From Chlamydomonas sphaeroides (Eukaryota; Chlorophyta; Chlorophyceae; Chlamydomonadales; Chlamydomonadaceae), in the NCBI GenBank assembly GCA_001662425.1, contig BDDC01000085.1, forward strand, positions 31,934 to 95,933: 64,000 nt of DNA, read 5' to 3'. Under the pieces are notes generated by a model, which ran no database searches, was not told the origin of the DNA, and worked only from the letters and a program-made list of their open reading frames with translations. Position 1 is the stretch's first letter; every line of letters begins with the position of its first letter. Shown in pieces: positions 52,790 to 63,133 of this stretch. A program made the position numbers and the translations under genes.

Positions 52790-55700
52790 CTGCAGGCATG
52801 CAGCGATGGGCCGGGTGGCATGAAAGTGACCGTATGCAAACGGACGCGTGAGCCTACAACCACAACCACGCGGCACTCGCCGCCACCCACACCTGCAACA
52901 AGCCGTGCATGGTTGGGGAGGCAAGGCGGCAACACGGCCGACAAGAGCCACGCAGGCATGCTTGTGACCGGCAAGCCTGTCTTGGTGTTCATTCCCCACC
53001 CTGCCTGCTTCTCAAGCCCACAGGCTCCGCTACAATGCGACGACGACGACACAGGCAAGTGAGTTCGCATGCATGCCGCGCGCCGGCTGCGCAGCTCAGC
53101 CCGCCCGACGCCCACGGACCCCGCCCGACGCCCACGGACCCCGCCCGACGCTTGCGCAGCCGGCACGCGCCCCCCCTGCTGCCCATCTCGACATCGACAA
53201 CCACATTCACGGCCGTATGATGGACAGCAAACACGAAGGCACGAGCACACACGTGCCGCGCGGACACAACCCGGCCGTCGCCGCACCTGGCCCTGCTCGC
53301 CGCCCTGCTGCGCCAACTCGCCAGCCGCCGCCAGCCACACCGAGCCAGCCAGCGCCGCCGCCACCAGCGGCGACACGCTCTCGCCCACCTGGCGCGGCGG
53401 GGGGCGAGGCAGCGGCGCACACGCACATGCACGCAGGCTCGCAGGGATGGCAGCGCGCTTGGCCCGACTCGCGCACCCAGACACCCAGCAGATGCGCGGC
53501 GCGGCGCTCGGTGCACGGGCCTTACCTGCTTGGCCTCCTGCTTGCGGTCGTTCCGCACCCTGACCGGCGCCTTGGCCAACGCCCTGCGCGCCGCGGCCAG
53601 CGCTGCCAGGGCGTCCCGCGCCGCGCCGTGGCCGCCGCCCGCGTCGCCGGTACCGCCGCCCATGCCGCCGGGAGCACCGCTGTCTCCCGCCCACGTCGCC
53701 TCTGCCCGGTCCAGGGCCCGCAGCGCGGAGCGCACCACCGCCCCGTATGACATCAGCCCTGCGGTGGGAGGTGAAGGACTAATGCCACAACAGCACTTTG
53801 CGGGAACTGCACGCCGCGCAGTGCGCGAGGGGCCGACGGCTGAGCAGGGCCCCGCTGCAGCAGCGAGGCGCCGGCGGCGCTTTGGCCGCTCGCTGCGACC
53901 ACTCGCAGCGGCCGGTTCCCCCGGTGACCCACCCTGCGTGGGGTTAAGGTCTGACGAGGCGCCGCTGTCCAGGCAGCAGATGACGTAGTAGTCCGAGAAG
54001 CCCTGTACGGCACGGTACAGCACACAGTGCGGCAGCTCGTACGGCAGGTGGTACGTCCAAGAGCCAATCCAAGCAGGCCCCTTCCCCGGTCAGGCAGCGG
54101 CATCATCCCCATCCGCCACAGGCGTTGGTAGGTGGTGAGCTCCTGACGGCGCATGGCTATCCATAAGCTGTGTCCGTACCCCCGGCTCCGGTCGCCCCGG
54201 CCGCCTCACGTGCAGGCGCATCAGCTCGCGGACCGTCAGCAGGCGGTGCTGCGTTGGGTGCAGCAGACGGCGCCGCGCGGGGTCGGTGCAGCTGTCGATG
54301 ACACCCGGGTGGCCTGCGGGTGAGGGGGCCAGGCGACATGGTGCTGTCAGGGTGTTCAAGTGTTTAGTAGAACAGGACCCCACACGCGGCACAGCGCGCC
54401 GGTGCGCAGCCGTTACACGCGCTACGCGGGGGCGTTTCGGGTTTGCCTGGCGGCATGGGCAGAGGCCGGCAGCCCCTACCGACGAGGCACACACCGTGCG
54501 GACCTGGTACACCTCCAGGGCTACATGCGGCTCGCTCGTGGCCACGCTCTGCCGCCGAACAGCGATGCACAATGACCCGGCCGGCGGCGGCACTGTCTGC
54601 CCAGCGCAGCGCTGCCCCCAGCAACTCGTAGCGATGGGTGTCGCGCCATGCAACCACGGGCATGCCGATGCGCGTGCCGTGCTGTGCCACTACGGTGCGC
54701 GTCGCTACCTGTCGCTACGTGTCGCGCCAAGCAATCACAGGCACCAACCACCCCAGCGGTCACCTCGCAAGCCGAGGCGCGTGTAGCCCTGGTCCATGTC
54801 TTGCGGCTCCTGCGGCCCGCGCTTGGTCTGCTCGTCCCAGTGCATCGGCCGCTTGCCCTCCTTGTCCGCCTGCGCCCGGCTGTCTGCGTACTGGCGCCAC
54901 CGGAGCCAGCTGGGGGCGGACGGGCGTGTGTGTTTGCGCTCAGGGCACGCGCCGGGGTAAGGGGGCAGCGGCAGCGAATGGGTGGATGCACACGCGAGCA
55001 CGCCGCGATCCGGGCGCAGCGAGGAGTCCGGAGCGCGTCTTGTGTGTTCATAATAATCAACATATACCCGACACACGACGCCCTGGGGGATTGGCATGTT
55101 AGCCGTGCAACAAAGCAGGCAGGGATGCGGCCAAGAGCGGTGCACCAGTGCGGGAGCGAAGCCCAAACGCCGCCATAAGCAGATTTGACATCCCGGCCCG
55201 TCCCAACCCGCATACGGATATGTAAAGACGTCGGTAGATGTTGTCGGTGTAGAAGGCAGGCCGCAGCACCCGCCGACGCGCGCGCACGCTATAAGCTAAC
55301 GAGTAATCGCGCAACGCAACACGGCCCCAGCACAGCACGCCCGGTTCGCGACGCGACGCAAACGTACCTACGCAAGGAGGCAACAGCACCGGCAGGGGCA
55401 GGGCAGGCAGCACATGCGTCAATAAGAGCAAGGGTAAAACTCGAGGACAGGGAACAAGCAGGGCACATGCTATTGGCGAGCACGGGGACGGGCGGGTGCT
55501 GCGGCCTGTGTGTGTTCAAGTGTTAGGTGAATGGGGGGGGCGCCGACAGGTCCAATGGTACGCCTTGCCGCCCCACCTCGCCGGCAGAGGGTGCTCCCCG
55601 CAGTCCAGGCGGGCCTCGGGGTCCAGCACGCCTGCAGCGACAGCAGCGGCACGGGGAGGGTACGCAAGCGGTCATGGGACTTGCCTGCGCGGCTTGGCGG

Positions 55701-58700
55701 CTCAGCCACACGGGGTGCGGCACACAGCTGCAGCCATCCCTCCGCAGCCATCCCTCCGCAGCCATCCCTCCGCAGCCATCCCTCCGCAGCACATCGCTGG
55801 CGCCAGGGCCCCAGCAGGAGCCCCGGCCTCACGGCCCGAGCGCCACGAACAGGCGCCCGCGCCAGCCCCAGGCCCCAAGGGCCCCCAGCCCCGGCACCGT
55901 CCTCCTATCCCGCTAGGCCGATAGGCCACACACACCGCAGTCCGGTCCCAAACCCAACGCTCCGGCCCCACAGCCCCGCCCCACAGCCCCAGGCCCCAAC
56001 CTCAGCCCCGTCCTCCCACCCGGCATGTCGAGGAGGCGCTCGTTGCCGTGCAGCGCGGGCCGGATCCAGCGAGCCCGCGCCACGTCCACCACCCCAAGAC
56101 AGCTCGCCACATGGTTGGCCACCAGGCAGCAGCAGGCGCCGGCGCCGGGGCCGGGGCCGGGGCCGGTGTCGCCGGCGCCGCCGCGCTCAGCGCTTTCCTC
56201 GCGGCCTTCCTTTTCCGGCTCCTCGGGCTCCATGCCTCCTGGCGCCTCGGCCACGTCCGCGCCCAGTCCCGCGTCACGCTCCCCGCCGCGCCTTGTGCCC
56301 CGCTCCTCGCCGCCGTCGGCCTCGGGCTCCTCCTTTTCCGATGCACCCGCCTGCGCCTGCGCCTGCTCCTCCGCGCCCGTGCCCACCTCCTCCCCGGGGC
56401 AGCTGGCGCAGCTGCTGCTCCGCCCCGCCTCAGCAGCGTCGTCGCCCTGGCGCTGAGCTGCAGCGCCCGGAGCCGCCGGCTTGGCGGCGCCCGCAGCAGC
56501 AGCAGCGGGGTCGTGCTGGCCGCGCGCCAGCGCCGCCTCCCGCTGCAGCACGGCCCGTAGCCGGGGCGCCAGCTGGGCGAACTCCAGCCTGGCCGCGGCC
56601 GCCTGCTCCAGCAGCTGCGGGTAGGCAGCGGGGCAGGAGATGCACGGCGGCGGCGGCGGTGGGCATGGGTATGTGGGCAAAGGGCAGCGGCAGCTGCCTT
56701 GGCTGCGGTCGGCGGTCGGCGCGCTGGCGTGCTGATCGGCACGCACGAGGGCGCCGCCTCAGCAAGCCAGCCACCAGGCATCTAAGCAGATGAAGAGCGC
56801 ACCGCACCAGCAGTAATACCCCTAGCCAAGCCGCCGTTGCACAAGGCAGGCCGCACTGCAGCGGCCAGGGAGGAGCCGCCAACACAGCAATACCCCTAGC
56901 CAGGGGGGAGCCGCCACCGCAGCACACGCGCCCACGAGCCCGGCCGCCGCCCCAACCGGTGCGCACCTCCCCGCCGTGCGCCTGCCACACGTCGACGGCC
57001 CACAGCAGCCTCGCTCGCCGCTGCGCGCTGTCGGCGACCGCGTGCACCCAGGTCTGCCGGGCAGCGGCCGGTTGGCCGGTCGTTGCGGGCGGGCCACAGT
57101 GGGTAGGTGGGCCAATGCGGCGCAGCAGCGGGCAGCGAACGGCGCCACAGGCAAAGCACCACGGGCCCGGTGCAGCGCCCTCGCCCCCACCACGCCCCAC
57201 TGCGCCCAAGCAAGCGGCGCCGCAGGTCACCCAGTGCGGCGGCCGCCACGGCTGCGGCCGCCACAAGGCCGTCATCGGCCCCGGCTGCCCCGCTGGCCCA
57301 CTGACCTGGAGGGCGTGCCTGTCGCTCGCATCGCCGGCCGCCATGGCCTCACGGCCCAGCCGCGCCTGCGGCGGGAAGCACAGTGGGGGAGGGGGGCCGC
57401 GAGTGGGGTCAGGCGGGCCGTGCAGCGCAATGCTGGGCTTGGGGGCGCAACGCAGGGGCACGGGGGCGAGGTTCGACGCATGCGGCACCCCTGGCCGCCC
57501 TCGAGGACCACCTCGAGAGCAACGTGCAGCCGCCGGCACCCGGCGTGCGCATCGTGCCGCGGCTGAGGCGGCTGAGGCGGCTGCTGGCGGCTGCCCGCCC
57601 CTGCATCCAAGCACAAGCCCGGCCCACCTGGATCCAGGTGCCGCGCTCCAGCTGGCTCCACACCTGTGGTTTGACAGCGCGATGTGCGTGGGGATGGGAT
57701 GCGGCTGCGTGACCGACAGAGCCGCTCGTGGGATGGGGTGTGGTGTGGTGTGGTGCCGGCCAAGCGCTTCCACAGTCGGAGGTGCGGTGTCACCCCTCCA
57801 CCCCCCTGGGCCTGCCTGCGCATCCACGTCACCCCTCCACTCCCCCCTGGGCCTGCCTGCGCATCCACGTCGCCGCTGTCGTCGTCCCCCCAACCGCCGT
57901 CGTCGCCGTCGTCGTCACCGGATCCGCGAGCGCCACCGGCGCTGCAGCTCTCCTCCTCTCCATCCTCCTCCCCCTCGCTCTCGTCCTCGCTCTCCTCCTC
58001 CTCATCCCCCTGGTAAGAGTCATGGATGTCAACCCGCCTCGCCTCCACCCGACGCTGCGCCGCTATGCGCGCGAGCGTCACGTCCTTGACCACGCGCCGC
58101 GGCCGCTCCAGCGGCGCGCCGGACGCATGCAGCCGCTGCAGCGCCTCCACCATAGCCAGCACCGCCCGGCCCACCGCGGCGTGGCTGGGCGCGGCCAGCG
58201 CGAACGCGATCGCGACGCGCGCGTCGGAGGGGGTGGTGCCGGGCGGCGGCTGCGCTCGGGACAGCACGTGCTGCAGGCCGCTGGCGGGGGCCACGTGCCT
58301 GGGGAGGGCAACAGGGGGTATCAGGGCGAGCGGAGGGCAAACGTCACACGATTGGGTGCACGAGCCTGGGGAGGAGGGGTGGGACGGTGTTGAGGGGTAG
58401 CGGGGGCAGGCAGGGCGTGAGCGCCTTGCACGGGGCCCGCACAGCGGGCCGAAGGCCGTGGCTGTGGCGGCTGCGCGTGTCCCACCCCTCACGGCTCACG
58501 GCTGCGCGTGTCCCACAACCGGCTCACGGCTGCGCGTGTCCCACCCCGCTAGGCTCACGGCTGCGGCGGCGCTCGCAGCAGCCCGAGGGGGCCGGGCGGC
58601 CCATCGTCCTCCTCGGCCGCGCCGCCGCTGACAGCTGCGTCTTCGCTGCCTGGCCCTGCCTCAGAGCCCGAGCCCTCGTCCGAGACCGGTCCCGAGCCGG

Positions 58701-61700
58701 ATGCTGAGGCCGACGCAGCCGCGCTGGTGCGCGCACTGCCGCTGCCGCTGCCGCTGGCCGCTGGACTGTCATCGCCAGCACCCTGCTGGCCACCGCCGAA
58801 CGTCATGTGGGCCAGGCCCGACATCTTGGTGTTGGCCGCGCACGGCAGCCCCGCCAGCGCGTCGCCCACGGTCTGCGAGCGCAGCAGCGGCCCGCCCGCC
58901 AGCGCCGGCGACGGCAGCAGCTGCTGGAGCGCCATCCTGGGGGGGGGGGGCGCAGGGAGGCGATGGAAACGGGAGAGAGGGCTCAAGTGCGGCGGCGACA
59001 ATGCGGGTCCACACGAAGCCACGGCAGGCAGGCAGGATGGCAGCGGCGGCGATGCACGAGGTAGGCAAGACAGCGCCCACGCACAAGGTTGACGCGCAGC
59101 CATGCGTGGCGACGTGTGTGGCAGGTAGGGTGGTTGCTGGGGGCATGGCAGGGCGTCGAGGGCGCCACATGGCCGGGGGCCACCGGCACATGGCACGAGA
59201 ACGCCGGCTGGGTGAGCGCGAGGACTCGCCCGTTTGCGTTGCGCGGCTTGTAGACGTGCGTCGGGCAGGGCGCGCCCGGCAGCGGTAGGCCAAAGGTGGC
59301 GCTTGACGCGCACACCACCAGGCGCTCGCGGTTCTGGGGCGGCGGGTACAGCAGCAGAGGCGAGCATGTGAGTCCGCATTCACTGCAGCACACACCGTGC
59401 TGCGTGCGTGTTACTATATTACTTTCCTAAATGTACACACCATTACCGGCCAAACGTTCGATGGGGCAGCGGCAAGGCCAGCGACCCCCAAACGGGCGGC
59501 TCACGGGCCCCCCACATGCCACGGGCTCCCATGTCGCTCACCTCTGGGCACCCATGGGCGCCTGACGGTTGGGGAGGAGCACATGAAAGGAGGGTGCGGA
59601 GGGTGATCAGTCTTGACAAAGGGAGGCGAGGCCGCGCTTGGCAAGGGAGACGCACGAGCACGACGGCCGATGCAAGGACACCACCCGGTAGCCCGACAAA
59701 CGTTCAAACAACTCTGTGCACTTGCACTCAACGGCCCTCACCTGCCGGCACGATGGCGGTCTGGTGGCTGTAGCCCATGCCAAAGAGCTTGGCCTGGTGG
59801 GCGGCGAGGTGGGGGAGCGGGCACGGCACCGCGTCAGCCGCTGCCCCCTGAGCGGGGCTGCTTGGCGACCGCGGCGCATCAGGCCCTCCCCCAGCCACCG
59901 CCCCTGCTGCCTCGCCTGAACGGTACGGAGCCACATGGCGTGCTCCGCGGTCAGCGCGCCCGTCACCTGCGCCAGCACGACGGCAAGCAACGGCGGGGCA
60001 GGGCGGCAGCGCAGCAGCGCTCGTGTGTCATGCGGTCCCATGTGCCCAGGGCCCAACCACCGCCCGGCGTATGACTGTACATGTTTTCTACAACGAAACC
60101 CACCACCCCCAACACCGCTCACCTGCTCCAGCAGCACCAGCGGCGCCCCCAGCAGCTGAGCGATGTCCAGCACCGCCAGCACCAGCCGGTTCTTGCTGTC
60201 GGACATGATGTTGCGCTGCGGATGCATACCGCAAACAAGCAAAGGGCGACCGTGTCAGGGTACGGCTCGGTGCGGCGCAGTACGGCACAGTACGGCACAG
60301 TCCAGTTTAGTACGGCACAGTACACCGCCCTTAACAGTCGCACCTGGGGCCGCACGCGGTTGAGCATCGACATCTGCGGTGGGTGGAGGTGGGTGGCAGC
60401 GGTTGGCGGCGGTTGGCGGCAGGCGAGGGGGCCCGAGGTCCTGCGCGCGGAGAGAAGGCCGCGCACAGTGGAGGCAGCACGAGTGCAGGGGCTGCCGGCA
60501 TTTCGCCTCCCCTGCGCTCACGTGCTGGCAGGGCGGCCCCGCGACGATTGCGAACACGTCGCCCTGCCGGGGCAGCAGCCCCTCGTCCTGCCGGGAGGGA
60601 TGCAGAGGGTGGGCGGCGGCCGCGGGGCGAACGACAAAGTTCGGGGACGGGCGGGTCGGGAGGGGTGCCATCGGAGGGCGTTGCAAGGGGCGTCGGCGTA
60701 GACAGGGACCAGCGCGGAGCCGCGGCCCCTTGTTCTTTGGACAGCGGCACGACGGCACGTCCCCCTCGGCAAGCCAGAGCCTCATGCCGCCAGCTCCCCA
60801 AGCAGCCCCAGCCACGCGCCCACCTACCTGCACCACCGCAACAAAGTGCCGCGTCAGCTGCTGGTGTGCTGCACTCGCGGCCGGCCCCTCCAGCAGCGCC
60901 TGCACAGGCACCCACAGCCAGCCGCTGCCCTCTTCCTCCTGCGTCTCGTCGGCGGCAGAGTCGCTGCTGCCGCCCCAGTCCGACACCAGCGCCCGCCAGC
61001 TCTCCTCCGCCGCCATGGAGCGCCCGCAGGCGTCGGCGTCCCTGCGCGGCCAGGGACCGGCTTCTGGCACGAGGGTGCTAGCGGCGCGGCGCAGAGTGCC
61101 CCAACATCTATCCACCCACCCACCCATCCCTCGCGATCCCGCGCACAGTGCTCAAACGCTGCAGCGGCCTCCCTGCCTCCCCCCCACCCACCCACCCACC
61201 CACCTGCGCACCAGCACCTCGAGCCAGCAGCTGTCCTCCGTCAGCGGCCCCTGCAGCTGGTCGCCCTCGCGCACCGCCAAGCGCTTGGGCCGGCCCCGCC
61301 CGCGGCCCTGGCCCGTGCGTTCGCCCTTGCCCCGGCTGATCGCGCCCGTGCCCTTGCCCGGGCGTGCTGCGCCCGGGCCCAGACCCTGGCGCCGGAACGT
61401 CGCTGCCGTGTTGCCGCCGCGCCGCCTGCAGCGCGGCGGCCTCAGGTCGCCGCGGTGCGCCAGCCGCATGCCCGCAATGTCCGAGAGGCAGCCGCCGGAG
61501 CCGGAGCCGGAGTCACAGCGGGAGGCGGACCCGGGCGCGGCGGTGCGATGGTGCGGCGGGGGCGGCGGCGCGGCGCCGGGCTGGCCCTTGCGCGGCAGGT
61601 TGAGCCAGTCGCAGAGCGCAATGTACCTGGGGGGGCACACGGGCACGCACATGGGAGCGGAAGGAGCGGGGGAGGGGCGAGCGTGGCCACGGCGGTGACG

Positions 61701-63088
61701 GGAGGATGCGACCTGCGACAGGCACGGCCGGGCACTGGCCACCGGACATTGGGTTCAGCAGCGAGGCCATGGCCGTGTCACACGAGCCAACCAGCGCCCG
61801 CCTGCGCACCAGCTCAAGCGCTGGGCCACCCACGTGCGTGCGTACCCGCGTACGTACATCACAGCACAGAACGACGGCATCAAGCAAACCAGCGCTCACC
61901 TGCGCACCAGCTCCACCGCCACGTCCGCGTGGCAGCGCAGCACCACGGCACCGCGGTGGTTGGCCTGAGGGCGGGAGCGGCGGCGACAGCGACGGCAGCG
62001 AGGGCACCGGGCTAGGTCCGCAGGGTCCTGGGGCCTTCGGCTGCTGCACCAGCCAATGCAATGCACGGTGCGGGGCCTCGACGATGGTCGCCGCGGTGAC
62101 GAGGCCGCATCATTGACCATGAACATATCCTCAATACCCCCAGAACATACCCAAAGATACAGTGCACTAGCCGCCGGCCCCCACCTGGAAGGTGACGCCG
62201 GCACCCAGGCTGACGTCCACGCCCCACGCGTCCACCAGCGTCACGCCGGGCTCCGGCACAAAACACCGCACCAGCTCCTCCGCACATGACGACGACGACG
62301 GCCCAGGACAGCCCGGCACTCCGCACCCGCCCTCACGTCCCGCCGCCGACTCCGCGGCCGAGCTGCTGCCGTCGGCGGCCGCCGGCCGCCGCTGCGGGGG
62401 CGTCCCCGGCTGCGGGGGCACCCCCCTGCCGCACCCTCCGCCGTCCCCGCCGGTCTGCATGCAGAAGCCGCCTGGGCCGCAGCAGATGTGCATGACCAGC
62501 TTGGAGCGGGGCGGCCGAGCGGCGGCGCGCAGGTCGGGGCTGTCCGCGGCAAAGGCGCTAACGCAGGGCGGCGGCGGCGCGCCGGCGGCGGTGCGCGACG
62601 GCGCGAGGCTCGCCTCGCCGATCGCCCGCGACGGCCCGCTGCGTGACGCGGCTGCACGCCCGCGCGGCGGCGGATAGCGCAGCACCGCCGGCAGGCTGCT
62701 GCCGCCGGCGCCGCCGCCGCCGCCGCCGCTCCCGCCNNNNNNNNNNNNNNNNNNNNNNNNNNNNNNNNNNNNNNNNNNNNNNNNNNNNNNNNNNNNNNNN
62801 NNNNNNNNNNNNNNNNNNNNNNNNNNNNNNNNNNNNNNNNNNNNNNNNNNNNNNNNNNNNNNNNNNNNNNNNNNNNNNNNNNNNNNNNNNNNNNNNNNNN
62901 NNNNNNNNNNNNNNNNNNNNNNNNNNNNNNNNNNNNNNNNNNNNNNNNNNNNNNNNNNNNNNNNNNNNNNNNNNNNNNNNNNNNNNNNNNNNNNNNNNNN
63001 NNNNNNNNNNNNNNNNNNNNNNNNNNNNNNNNNNNNNNNNNNNNNNNNNNNNNNNNNNNNNNNNNNNNNNNNNNNNNNNNNNNNNNGT

Positions 63089-63133
<45 letters not shown>

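Larger units (their letters stand above)
54764..58936 (-). other. Gene 2: expanded target-recognition/insert region
   Basis: Nine exons (down to 54480) between motifs VIII and IX encode about 610 residues, far more than the roughly 150-200 in plant CMTs. Exon 58559-58936 starts with SQTVGDALAGLPCAANTKM, which matches the TVxDAxxDLP element, then turns Ser/Gly/acidic. Exon 57869-58298 has a helical part (HAAVGRAVLAMVEALQRLH) and an acidic run. Exon 56020-56614 is Ala/Glu-rich and ends VDVARARWIRPALHGNERLL. Exon 54764-54909 ends DMDQGYTRLGLRG. Confidence 0.55.

Noticed and set aside
55041..55143. Coding exon for 'TANMPIPQGVVCRVYVDYYEH' in gene 2
   Set aside because: The same sequence is present in the intergenic region as a dispersed repeat, and skipping it keeps the gene 2 frame intact.
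56430..57893. Single 487-codon minus-strand open frame as a separate gene
   Set aside because: It runs through several introns of gene 2 in other frames and shows no domain. The short in-phase exons are better supported.
61709..61826. Possible extra methyltransferase exon (ELVRRRALVGSCDT...)
   Set aside because: It is open and shares the 'ctggtgcgcag' end with the two neighbouring exons, but including it breaks the reading frame. Joining 61900 directly to 61626 is in phase. The shared string may be a small duplication.
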